From Pachyseris speciosa (taxonomy: Eukaryota; Cnidaria; Anthozoa; Scleractinia; Pachyseridae), in NCBI GenBank assembly GCA_016490735.1, contig JAEMWC010000037.1:192501-256500 (forward strand): DNA of 64,000 nt, in the 5' to 3' direction. The notes beneath the pieces were generated by a model, which was not told the origin of the DNA, did no database searches, and was given only the letters and a program-made list of their open reading frames with translations. This document shows, one piece after another, positions 25,201 through 38,700 of this stretch. How positions within the stretch are numbered: the stretch's first letter is position 1; every line of letters begins with the position of its first letter. The position numbers were made by a program, and so were the translations under genes.

Positions 25201-28200
25201 TGGAGCAACTACCACCAACACCACTGTCCACTCACTCAGGAAAAGGGCCAGAATGCGTCAATCCACTACTCTGCCAGTGGCTGTGGCGCCCTTTACTGCA
25301 GCACCCATGGCTGCAGCCATGACAGTGGCACCTATCACAGTGGCATGGATTCCTGCAAGCCACGGGACCTTTGGTCAAACGTTCCAATGCATGGTGAAAT
25401 TGGATGACTAGAGAGATGGTGCCAACTGCACGCTGTTTGCTTCTAACAACATCCCTAACAGCAATGCCAATGCTGCCCTGATGAATCCCTGACAAGCAGG
25501 CGACATCAAACTGGACATCACTTTTGGGGTGCAACCCAATGTCAACATCACAGTGGTGGTCTTGAGAGAGTTTGAAACTTCATCGAAATCGATCCCAATG
25601 GAGCTGTGCAGTATAACATTCATAGGGGATGTAGTTCCCATTGTGGTGGTCTATCTCTCATCTGATGGTTAAATGCTCAGAGATATTAGCTGCACAAGCT
25701 ACTCTAAAATCCGAGGGTAAATACAATAATGTATGTATGTATTCACGATGTGTGAGAGGTGCATTCAGTAGGACCATGGAACTGGTGGTGGTCAGCGATC
25801 ATGCTTTGATGTTATTGGCCATGGCAGACCGGTTGTTGAAATGCATGTTTGTGGGTGTCTTTCCCAAAAACTGTTTGATGCACAAACCCACCAAGACCTG
25901 TTGCGTGGTGTACATTGTCAACACAGACCCTGAAAGGGAAGTGGGAAACTTTGGCTGGCATTGTTGATCTACAGCAACACCTGCAAAGTCTTTGACAGCT
26001 ACAGACTATGATGTCCCCCACATGTTGGCTTGGAGTCACAAACACTTGCAGCACACTTGATCCAGTGACTGTCCATTGCAAGCCATGAGCAGTCAGCTTG
26101 CAGCCATTATGCTCTAATGTACTTGAAAGTGAAGGTGCGCAGCCAATCGTTAGAGTTTTGAAGGAGTTTGAAGCCCATAATTTCAAGAACGATCACCTGG
26201 CTGGACAGCACAAGCATGTTTTGATCAATGACTGACACCTATCTGACCAGGTAGATGGTGATCATAGTGAACGTTGTGTCACACAACAGTGTGTATTAAA
26301 GGCAGTGAAAAAGTAAAGCAAAGTACCGGTATCTTGATTGTGTGTTACCCACACGGATGGGGTGTTCTCTGGCATTACCTATATAGATGGCGCATGCACC
26401 CCTCCAGTGGACTTGGACGGGCCAACCAAACAGTGTACGCATTAGGCGCTCTTCCACCCCTTGCCCAACAGTGTGTATTAAAGTCTGAAAAAGTAAAACA
26501 GAGTGTCTTGATTGTGTGTTACACACATGTATGGGGTGTTCTCTGGTATCACCTATATAGAAGGCACATGCACCCCTCCGGTGGACTCAGATGGGCGAAC
26601 CAAACAGTGTACATATTAGGCACTCTTCCACACCTTGCCCTTTCACTTTTTGGGATGTCCCACAAGGAGCAGACACCACCCTATACAATAGAAGTTGACA
26701 GCATACCATGAACATGGTCAGGGGGAGACAATGGGTTTGATGGGGTGCCTTTTGGAGAATAATCATCCACTGAGAGTTTGTTTCCCCGACCATGTTACAG
26801 GGCCTTAGCTCAGCCAGAGAGCATTGACCTTGGTTCAAGTCCAACAGGTTCAACTTTTTTCCCTTTTAAAAGGTTTTTCCCTTTGCCACCATCATTTCAT
26901 ATCGTGATCACAAAGTCAATATCTAAGCCAAATGCTAAAAGAAGTGTTGCACACTGTGAAATCGATGGAGGAAGATGCCATGGATGTAGGATTTATGGCT
27001 CATGTATTGTATTTTTTTTATTGACACCCAGCTGGTCCCTCCAATAAACCCTTTCAATGCACACATGGTCCCCATATGATGGATTTGATGGACAGCTCAT
27101 TCTGTCTTCTGATTGGCTGAGCCGAGTTTGATAGATTCACATTCTGGCTTCTGATTGGTTGACAATTTTGACAAATCCAGTCTATTCTATCGCATAGTAC
27201 TACTGAAACAACAAAAATCTTATCCATTTGACTGAGGAAATGTTCACCACATGTCTTAACCCTTTGACTCCTACACCGGCCAAAACCGGCCGTGCAGAAC
27301 CACGTCCCTTGTAGCACTTGTGACATCATCAGTGTAGGGCAAAGAGATCTTTCAAACCATACCCAAATGAGCACGATTCCGTCAAACAGGCCAGAGAAAA
27401 CACAAAAAAACCAAGTGACGTTGCCCTGAAAATTTGAGTGAAAATCTTGTTCCACTACCCACCTCCACTTCCTTCCATCTAATCCTACGATCCTAAACGT
27501 TTTCCCCAAATCTTTTCCCACGGAAAGGAAGCCCAGAAAATGCCCAGCAAGAGAGAAAGAAAGTTAGGCAGGAAAAGCAAAAGAAAAGGGGAGGAGAGGA
27601 TGTGAAAGGTAGAAGGCGAGGCGGTGGTGAAACTTTTCAACCCAAAAACTATCTCGAAAGTTTGCTTTCTGCGCATGCCCAAACTTTCTGTGGACCCAAT
27701 GTGGTATTCCCTCTGGCTGTCTTGAGCTGAAACAAGGTTTTCTTTCCATTGGGCACTCAACACAGGGTAGTCTGCTGTACATTCTTGATTACAAATACTA
27801 TGTTAGTACATACATGTACCTGAGTATTTTTTGTTTCTGTTTTAGAGAGTCTAAGGTGACATTACTGTTAAAGGATGCACTTGGAGGTAACTGTAAAACT
27901 AAAGCTCTTATCACCCTGCACCCTGCTGATACTTCAAGCCTTCCTAGTGTACTCAAAACAGCAGGACAGCTGGCACAAGTGCAGAATTATCCTATTGTCA
28001 ACGACTTTATGGCTAAGGTACATTATCTCTAATATATAGATTTAGCCAAGCCTAAAAACGGAGCTCCATGATATTTTTTACTGATATTACATGGCTTTCC
28101 TTGTGCCAATCTTTTGTGTCCAAAAAGTTGAGCAGTAGATTGAAAATGATGAGTTTTATGATCCAGATGAACTATTCGATAGCAAACGTTTGAAAAAACA

Positions 28201-29756
28201 AAACAAACATTCTTGAGTCCAAACTTTCAGATGAGAGTGTAAAGGAATTCAAACTGGATAAAACCCAAAACATTGCAAGAAAACAATGCATGATGCGTAT
28301 GTTTGTTCAAAGATTCTTGGAGAAGGTGGAGAAAGTAGACAAGTAAGAAATGTGTCTTGTACTGAGTAAGCTAGAAAAATTATTGAGCAATTTTGACATA
28401 AATGTCCATAGAAAAGAAAAAGAGGAGTACCGACCTGATAGTTTAGAGCAGCCAACAGGAATTGACCTTAGTTTGAAAACCAAACACAACAAAACATATT
28501 TGCAAGGAAACACAGGTTTGACGTAAAACATCCATAAAACAGTCAACAGGAATTGACTGCAATTCACAAACCACAGAACAATATAAAGTTACAATAAAAC
28601 AAACTACAATGTGCTGGTTTCTTTGAAGATTTTGTAGGTTCCTCTGGAGAAGGTGGGGAAATTAGACGGCACTTCTTGTTGTAAGTTTAAAAAAAATTGC
28701 TAAGCAATTTTGACATAATTGTGGGTAGAAAAGACGAAAGGAGAACAAACCTGATAGTTTGGATAGGTAATCACATGGGGCCAAGTAAAATGTGTTTTCA
28801 GAAGTTGCTGCAATTGCCCTTGTCGCACAAAACAGAAGTGATACTAATCCTTAATTTAACGAGGATTGTGATTATTGTGATTATGTATTAATAACATAAG
28901 GGCAAATGTTTCTTGACACTGTTGAAGCACTGACATCGAAAAACAGTCAGCCAAGCAGATTAAAAACATTTGTTCGCTTGCAAGCATAACAACAAAACAA
29001 ACATGCAAACAATTCAACTACTTCTTTGTGTCGAAAACGAGTAGAGATGATTGTTATTTATGTCCAGTCAAATTAAAAATACTGCAGTTAAGCTAAATAT
29101 GAGTTTCATTCCAGAACAAAGGTAACAACAATTAAACCAAATGTTAAGCTTCAATTTATTTAATTCACCTGTGTTGTAGAGATTTCTACCACTTAAAAAT
29201 ATGAATCCACTTCAGTAAAAACACACATCTCCAAAAATTGCAAATGGTTCATCCAAAGAAAGAAATTCTTCCACCAAGTTTGAGCTACTTGTTCCTGAAT
29301 GCCAGTGAACTGTTAACCTTTCTTGGGGAGCTGCAAGATGCCGCGGTAAAGTGAAAGCCCTTGAAGCGCATTATATTATTATATTATTATATATTATTAT
29401 TATATTATCACTTGAAAATTCATCTTCCAGAGGATCTTTTAACTAGTTCTTGATTTTTATGCCTTTTACTCAAATTAATAGACAAACTTTGAAGAAGATG
29501 ATTCGAAGTTGTTTTGCTCAAAATGAAGAAAGCAACTGAATGTGAAATTTTGAGCCACAGAAAGTGCACGAAACATTAATCCTTGCTTTGGTTTGGGTAT
29601 CACGTTTCCGTTAACCTGGTTTGGTTAACCTGGCTTGGGCCTGCAATCCAATCAAAAACCAGTACCTGGCCAGCGGTCAACTTCAAAAACAGCCGACCTT
29701 GATGAGTTCTAAACTTGAGCCCATGATTTGGTCACATGATACTGGTCAGCGGATAA

Positions 29757-29789
<33 letters not shown>

Positions 29790-32700
29790 TGATGTCCTAT
29801 ATCAAAGATGTACACTGTAAATTAGGTGGTCAGCTGGAGAGTGGCCGCCATGTCGAGCTCAAGTATACAAGCATTGATTATTATCATTATGGGTATTATT
29901 ACTTATTTGGCAACTCTGTTGTTGTCGTACATACGTGCCCACGAGCAATACCGCTAGCCATGATTGCCATTAGAAAAGCAATTCATGGGTTCCTGTAAGT
30001 TTTTATTGTGACATTGTGGTGGTGAACAGCAGTGGTCAGGTGTTGAACATTACACTTGAGGTTGGTGCTTTGGAGCCCCTAGAGCCATTTGCAGTTGTGT
30101 TGTTTCCTTGACAAGGAAGTTTTCTCTATGTTGACTCAATTCCTTCAGGTGTATTGAGGGATTTGCTATACCAGCCATACCCTGGCTGTATAGCTCTATG
30201 GTGGACTGGATATCCATTGAAGCAGGCATGGCAATATTAGAGCTGCTTCATCCTACATGTACAGAATCCAGGCTGAGCTTCTGGCCACTTGGGCTGCCTG
30301 TGACTGATGACTTTTGTAATCAAACAATAATCAATCAAATATGTTTATTCCTCTTGTGATATGGCATTAACAATGCTAAATTATAAGAGGGGCCAGTAAC
30401 AAATACAAATTAAATAATATATCATTCAACAAGAAAGACAACATAGGCATGTGAAGCATGCGTGAGCTATATTGTAATGGCTTACCGCTGGACGACATGT
30501 GAATGACTGGTGTAATCTCAGAACTAGTAATAAATGATAGCAGAAACGAGGCGTTTTCAAAACCATATGTTTTCAAAAGACTCCACTTTTGAAACCGTTT
30601 TCAAAAGTCTTCGTTTTCATCAGCGTTTTTGGGCATTTTAGTGTGGATGGATAGGCTAAAATGCATCAAAATGTATCCTTTTTCAAACAAAATGCATTAG
30701 TGTACCCTGAGTCACAGAGATTTTATTTTTCTTTAGTGAGGAGTGGTGAACCTGCTCAAGTGACCTCTGGAGTGTGGATTCGCTTGCTTTCCTGATATTT
30801 GGTGCAAGTTATGTTTCTGTCCTGTTTCACTTGTGGGAACGGGCACTTCTGATTGGGCAGATATTTATAGGTTTGAAACTGTTTCATACCTATGAATATT
30901 TTCATTTCACAGCGCACTTGTTGTAAACAAAATCTTTTGGCATTTGTGTTTTGTTACCGGAATGAAAAATATTGTAACAATGTTTAAAATCATTTATAAG
31001 GCCCATGAAATTTGAAAGAAAGTCCATAACTTTCCATGAATTTACTTTTACATGTAACCAGATTGTTTGTGATATAAACATAATTTAATCAGCCTTGACA
31101 ATTACAAGAGTTTCAATGATTGGTTCCTGATTTTATTGAATTACCCAATATTTGGTTACGGCTCACTGAATTTTGCCATTACCGTTGACATAACCAGTTT
31201 ACAAGCAATGAGTTTTAATCCAGCCTAAAAGTACTCAAGTGGTTAAAACTTCATATTTGTAATACATGTGCTTCCCTTTTGTGTTCATTGCATTCCTTTT
31301 TTGCAATATTTAACCCATTGGCACCCGTGCCGGCCAAAACCGGCCGTAAAAAACTCCCATGCTTCAAAACATTGCAACTCTCTCAATCGCACGAATATTG
31401 CCTTAACTGTTAGTTGTGAGCACGAAATGGAATGCCCTTTAAATTTGGATATCCAATAAATGCAAGAAACGTAGCGATTTTTACCAAATATGGCCTTTTG
31501 AGTTTGGACAAGAACGAAACTGGCCGTTTTTAACGTCAAAGAGAAACAACAAAAATGCCCCTTTTTGCCTTCATGTTTTTTTAGGGAAATCATCGTCGAA
31601 AAACCAAAACTCAACCATCATAACGAAATTCAGTCCTTTTTCTAGCTTAGAAATGACTTTTTTTGTTCATATTCTTCTCCCGAGCGTAGATACAGCCTTT
31701 TGTTCCAGTGCATTCGGGCCTTCCCGACATTTTCCACATCTTGAGCGCATTGCATGCTCGGAACTAACGAGAATTTTTGACAGCGCCCGTTCCTTCCCCC
31801 AATTCTTTCACATATAAACTAAGTTTACAGCCACTCCAACCTGCCTGGGAAATGCCCTTTAAATTTGGATATCCAATAAATTTGGATATCCAATAAATTT
31901 GGATATCCAATAAATGCAAGAAACGTAGCGATTTTTACCAAATAGGGCCTTTTGAGTTTGGACAAGAACGAAACTGGCCGTTTTTAACGTCAAAGAGAAA
32001 CAACAAAAATGCCCCTTTTTGCCTTCATGTTTTTTTAGGGAAATCATCGTTGAAAAACCAAATCTCAACCATCATAACGAAATTCAGTCCTTTTTCTAGC
32101 TTAGAAATGACTTTTTTTGTTCATATTCTTCTCCCGAGCGTAGATACAGCCTTTTGTTCCAGTGCATTCGGGCCTTCCCGACATTTTCCACATCTTGAGC
32201 GCATTGCATGCTGGGAACTAACGAGAATTTTTGACAGCGCCCGTTCCTTCCCCAATTCTTTCACATATAAACTAAGTTTACAGCCACTCCGACCTGCCGC
32301 CAAAATTTCCTGCTCGTGGTCATCTTCAGTACACAGAAATTCCAAAATATGTGGCGGTAGGTCGAGAAATTCATCAATAGTCGAGTCCCAAAGGTACTAA
32401 GTGTTCGACCGGCCAAATTCCCAGTTCGTCGAGTAACAAGCCAAATTCAACAACAAAGTACATCACCTTGCTCGATTCTTTGAGAAAGTGGACTCTTAGC
32501 TACCGTCACGCTTAATGATGCTCATCAGGCAGCCGCTAAAGATGAAAAATGGCTGTAAATTTAGCAGAAATCGCAAGCAAACCGAACTTGGGCCATTGCT
32601 GTCGCTTCACGGATAAAAAATAGCTACGTCAAAATGACGTTTTCAGAAACCTTGAGCCTCCAGTGGCTTAGGACAGCACCACTTTCCCCTGGTAGTTCAA

Positions 32701-35700
32701 ATAAAGAGTCACGAATTGCTATTCATCGTTTATAGGTGGAAAATCACTCCGAAAATGTAAAAACCTGCGGTAGTCAATGGGTTAAAGGTCATGTTTTCGC
32801 AAGTTTGTTTCGAAGATGTTTACAGTACTGAACTCCATATTGATTGGCCACTATAACCACTATGCAAATTAGCCAAAAAAGCCCTTGAATGGGCCTCTTT
32901 GGCGCTTTTCACCACAGCATTTAATAACAAGAGCATTTAATACATGTAGATCACATGACTCTAATCACAAATAATATTTGCATTAGCAGTAACTGAAAAT
33001 TCAAAGAAATACAGCAAGCTGAATTATTGATTTTGAATGACTGGCAAAAATGCCTTTGATTCTCAAAGCTTTCTTCGTCATTTGCGCCCCTTCAAATTTC
33101 ATGTCAGAGGCAGTCAAGGCTGGCCATTAGAATGTTTCCACACCATTCTCATATTTCAAAGGGCATGTTTTGATCAGAAAAGATGAAAAATTTCAATGGT
33201 CTCGAACTTTTGGGCATGCAAGAAGGTCACGAGGGGGTGACAAACTAGTCCTTTCCTATCTTGTGCCCAGAGCAACTTTACCATTGATCAAGACAGCACA
33301 ACATGTGCTTGATGCTGACCAGAAACTGACGCGAGCTTTGAGTTGTCCTGTCTTGGTCCTGTCTGCTCTTTCAATGCATGCATGTGTTCAATACAAAAGG
33401 TCTCACTCTCCGGAAAAGACTACCATAGTAGTGGTATTGGTTTGTCTGATCGTAATAAATATGACACGCATCACCAGTTGTATGGTGTGCAACATTTCTC
33501 TTTCACCTATCTCTGTGCATGACCCACATGCATGGGTAAGTTAGTCTAGTTACTGACCTTCACTGATCTTTATCTCTGATATACTCCTTTAAAAGAGGCA
33601 ATTGGATTGGCTGCTAGCTGAACAATACATCTAAACTAGCCTTTATTTCATTGGTTGGATGAATTATTGGTCCACCCATCCACCCAAAAATGCTGCATGC
33701 CGACTAAGAAGCTATTTCTTGTTCCACAAAATAGCTCAAAAAGAGCAAAAACAAGTTCATGTATAGTAGTGAAATGTCACAAATCTGTCAGTGTGCAAAA
33801 GCTTGTTAGTGGTTGCACACTAGCTAGCACTGCAGCTGCCTGACAAAGGCAATATCCAGGGCTTACACTTGTGTGCATATATGGGGAGCAGGTTGGCCAT
33901 TCAGGGAGAAGATGGTTGTTTACCATTTACATAGGAAAACTGGTTGGTCGACGGTTGCAGTAAGTGGTTCGCATCAAACACCCAAATGAAAATTTCCATG
34001 GGACGTGCATGTTCCATTTACACAAACATTCCCAACAGTCGGATTTACAGAGCGATCCAAGTCGAAAGGCCTGGAACTGGTAGAAATGAGCAAATGGAAC
34101 GCACATTTCTGTTTGGGAATTTTGGACTACCTTCCAAGAAATTCTGTTTTTTGAAATTTTCCATTTCAGAAGACCAATTTACATTTCAATTAACATTTCC
34201 AGATTTTCTTGGTATGTGGTAAACAACCGATGAGTTGATATGGTACGGATGAACTGTTTGCATGCTTGAATGCTCTTCTCAGATGGTAAGTGCAGCCCCA
34301 AACTAACAAGCATCTCTTGCATTGTATAACAATACAAAAGAAACAGTAGCAGCATAGTTAATCTGTGCATTAATGTTGTGTCACTCTGTATCTATTTATT
34401 CACAGTTTGAAGAGAAACAGATAATTGTTTCATAAGCCATATACATGTAGAAAACTTGCATAATTTATCCTAGAAAACAGCTTTTAGGATACTAACCTTG
34501 GATTCTGAATCCTACAGGATATCATAGGATCAATGAACGTAGTAGTATAGGGTATATTGATTCAATACCGGCGCGCCTCGTCCACCCCCAACAAGCCTTC
34601 GTTTCTCCCAAACAAAGCCCCCAACACACACTTCTCCCCTCCGGTCGAAGTGTATGTTGGGGGAGGGCTTTGTTTGGGGGAAACAAAGGCTTTTTGGGAG
34701 TGTCCTCGTTATGCCAGTATTGAATCAATACACCCTATACTACTCCGACACAAACAACCCCAAACCAAGAGCCCAAAACAAGAAAACAAAAGTATCCAAA
34801 AGAAAGCGGGCACCCCTTTTAGAGATTGGGTCCCGTGAGGTTAGAATTGATGGAAGTCAACACACGGTGCCCGGCACCCCTTTTAGAGGTTGGGTACCGT
34901 GGGGCAGAATTGATGGAGCAGCCAGTGCCAGCCCCACGCAGACAGCGGCCCCCAATGCTGGTCCCCTATGCGTCACCCCCAGAATTAAAATTACGAGAAA
35001 AAAACTTTCCCCATAAATATACCCACACCATGTCAGCTGTGTTTTTGCAGCAAGACGTTTGGGCGGGGGTTTGATCCCTTGTACCCCCCGTAAGACCAGA
35101 TCCCCAAACTAATTACCAAACAACACTTGCAACATTGTTGGGTAACCCAAATGTTGAGGGGGTGAAAATCAAAAGCGGTTGTCTGTTCACTCGCTGGCGA
35201 GTCAGCAACAATCTCGGAAGGAATCTGACATGAACTTTCATGAACAGGATTGAAAGGGTAGCCAACACCTCCTTTTATATTCGGCACTCCTATTCCTATT
35301 GGTTGAGAAACATAGATGATGGCTCTCTGATGCTTTATTATCACAACAAACAAGAGGATTCAATCTGGGTCAACTGGCGTGCTGACGCGAAAGCTTGGCT
35401 GTGGCGAAAAGAGGAAGAGCAGCTGTCTCAGAGTCAGTTTGAAAGACCAAACACACGATGGGTTTTTGAAGCCCTTTCTGATGTCTTTGTTAAGATTTTT
35501 TTTGTATTTTTTTCATTTTTTGCAGCAGGCTGCTAGTAATTTCACAAGTTTTAAACATTATTATTAAACTACTTACAATACACATTACGCTACATCACTT
35601 ATAATACAAAAAATAGTTAAATTTCATTATACACACACAGCTACATATACCCAACAACACAACATACGACTGACCCTTATGTTTTTCAGATAAAAAAAAA

Positions 35701-38700
35701 GCAGAGAAAATATAAAACGTAACAGTATCTTGGTGCATAAATTATAAGTCAAATTTGCCCCATTTCGCTATGTGAAGCGATAACTTATTTTTTGACTTTG
35801 CAATAACTAATTCAAGATTTTGAATCCTCTTTAATCTAGACAACTAATATAGGCAACGTTTTTCTGCAATGACAAGAATACAAATATTGTTTAGCGATTA
35901 GTAATACATGATTGACAAATAACTCATCTTCACAATTTGGCATTCCAAGCATAATTTCTTTGTTCTTGGGGTTATTTATATTTACATTTAAAGAGCGAAG
36001 CCACTTAATAACTTCTGCCCAGAATTCTTTCGTATAATAGATTAAGATATGTTCAAGGGATTCCAGAGAGAGAACACACTGGAGAAGACCCAACACCAAT
36101 TTTATACAAAAAGGCATTTGTCACTAGGCATTTGTTTAACAGTTTGAATTGAAATTCACACATCTTTGTGTTCGAGGTGACACGATGAGGCAAGCTATAG
36201 ATTTCTGGCCAGTCAAGGGTATCATTTATAAAAGAGCTCCTGTATTTCTCTTGAGCAGAAGGTATGGTGATAACTGTTTCTGAGTTCTTTATAAATAGTC
36301 TTTGACACAACTTTATTGATCGAGGTGTGTTGCCCGTTTAAACGTAAAACAATTTGCTCCTGCAAATTAAAAACCTTTTTAACAGAGGAAAAAGGTCTAT
36401 TAATTTTAATGAATCTCGCCATTGGTTTGGGAGGGCGTTTAACAAAGAAATAAGTCAAAATTGATCCAAAGGAGTAAGGTTGAGCTCTCTTAAATTGCAT
36501 TTAGTTATTAACTCGTTGTTTTCAGAAATGAGGTCTCCTATTCTTAAGATCCCCTTTTCCACCAGTGTTTTATAAAATACATGTACCCCGTCGATACGAA
36601 TAAGTTGATTATTCCAAAGAATAATTTGGAGAATTTCGTTTATATCATGAGTGATTTCTTCGTATTGATTATTTGCCACAGCATTTTGCGAAGCTCTTTA
36701 AGCAATCCTTGTAGAAATGTGGAAGCTTTTCTTCGTCAAGATCATAAACACCCGTCAGCCATTGATGGGAACAGGTCCTCTGCCGGAGTGGTTGAGGAAT
36801 TTGGCATGCGGGCGTCACGGTGCAATAGTGTGTTTGGACACATTTCAAGACAACCTTTGTCTCTGGAGATGTCTCGCTGTTCATCAAGGTGCCAGATCCG
36901 ACCGAAGTACCCAAAAGGCGTGGGAGTTGGCGAAGAGTTTCTTCCAGCTTGAAACCATTCCGCAAGATTATCCAAAAAGTTCACTCGATGAACATGATAA
37001 AGTCGAACAACATTTCAACCGCAGGGAGTCTTTCTCTGATTGGTTGGGGATTCGGGTGTATGAACCTGAGAAAAGAGGGGAGGAAATTATATGGGCGCTT
37101 TGTCAAAACCCCAACCCAAAACTGAAGAATGTTCTTACAATCGGCGTGTACGAATGGCACGCGTTTGTCGTGAAGATTGAGAGGTTGGGTCAAAACTACA
37201 TTTGCCCACATTACCAAACAAGAACCACGCAAGCGTGCAGTCTGCAACATCACATCGCAACCTTTTCTCGGGGAGAAACTGTGGTGGAATGCCCCAACCA
37301 AAAAATCATAAAACCTCAAACCGAGTTTGAGAAGGCTTTCTTCCCTGAATCAACTGCATCCCCCCAAGGGCTCCGCTGGGTGAAACAACAAGCCCGCCAA
37401 CGAGGAATTCACATTCATCGCGCCCAATGTGGGCACGAAGGCGAGCCCTGGCTTTTGGGGCGCCCAGTGGATGGATTCCACCTTGGCACCAAAACCGTTT
37501 TCCAATACCAAGGGTGTTTCTGGCACGGTTACCCCCGATGTTTCCCCGACTGCGACACAGAAATTACTCATGACGGGAAAACCGGCAAAAAGTTGTACCA
37601 AGCAACACCTCAATGGACATGAAAACTTCGGGAAGCGGGCTTCTGTGTAGTTGAAGCATGGTCGTGTCAAGTTAGGCAAACAAAGGAGGCACTGCCCCCC
37701 CCCCCCCATTTTCATAAGAACCTATGCACACGCGATCATCTTCGACTTCAAAGCATATGGGGACAAAACCCAGAGGAAAGATCCGACACCCACACTTCAC
37801 ATCAGAGATGTACACAAACTGATTTGTTTCACAATCGGGGACACTTGAACGCGAACTGACACACATTTGTGACAGAGACCCAGATGAACTGATCCGCAAG
37901 TTTGTGGAAGAGATCGAACGGCAGGGGAAAAGAATTCGGGAGGAAGTCAGAAGGGCTTTCATGCCAGACATCTTCAATTTGCTTCCCAAAAACCAATGAG
38001 CCAGAATTAGCGGGTGTTGCAACGAAGTGCCCGTGCTTGGTTTCAACTCTGGCCGCTTGATTTGAATCTTGTGAAAGAACATTTGGTGAGGTACCTCTCT
38101 GACACAACAAACAAAACAAGAAAAAGGAATCGACATTCTGAAAGACTCTGTCAGCATGAGAAGTCCAGGAGTCAGTCTTACACTATCTGATGCGGGGCTC
38201 AGTTGAACAAGGGGCAGAGCTGTGGAGCCCTTGCAAAGAGGCTTACAACTATCTTGTTGAAAGGGGCGGTGGTCAGACGCCCGAGTCTTGTGTTCACTCG
38301 CCACCAAGAAGTGGGTGTGACGTGACTGCGGTCGCACCAAGTTGCTGAACCCAAACTTTGCCAAAAATTCCTGGGCTACGATGCCAATGCGTTGTATTTG
38401 TCAACAATGCTGCAGGACATGCCCTGTGGGCAAGAGCAGCTGGTCCATGTCCCATAAGAGCAGAGGACCAGAGCACCCCCAGATTGAAGCAAAGGTTGCA
38501 GGAGGGCAAGTAGTTCGGCATTGCAGAAGTCGATCTGAAAGTTCCCGAGCCGTTGCTCCCCAAGTTTGAGGAGATGTGCCCCTTCTTCATCAACAAGCAA
38601 GTGCTGGCGGAAGCGGTGCCGGAGCACATGATGGAGTATCTGCGGTGCACCAGCAGAACCTGTGGGGACGGCAGAAAGTTGGTGGGGGCCCTGTCTGCAG

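Noticed and set aside
25183..25534. His/Ser-rich ORFs on both strands resembling histidine-rich proteins
   Set aside because: Alternative frames of CAC/CCA-rich decayed sequence; another frame there has the more plausible structural-protein text.
37672..38364. 230-aa minus-strand ORF
   Set aside because: It overlaps frame-broken PolB exonuclease segments and has no family motifs.
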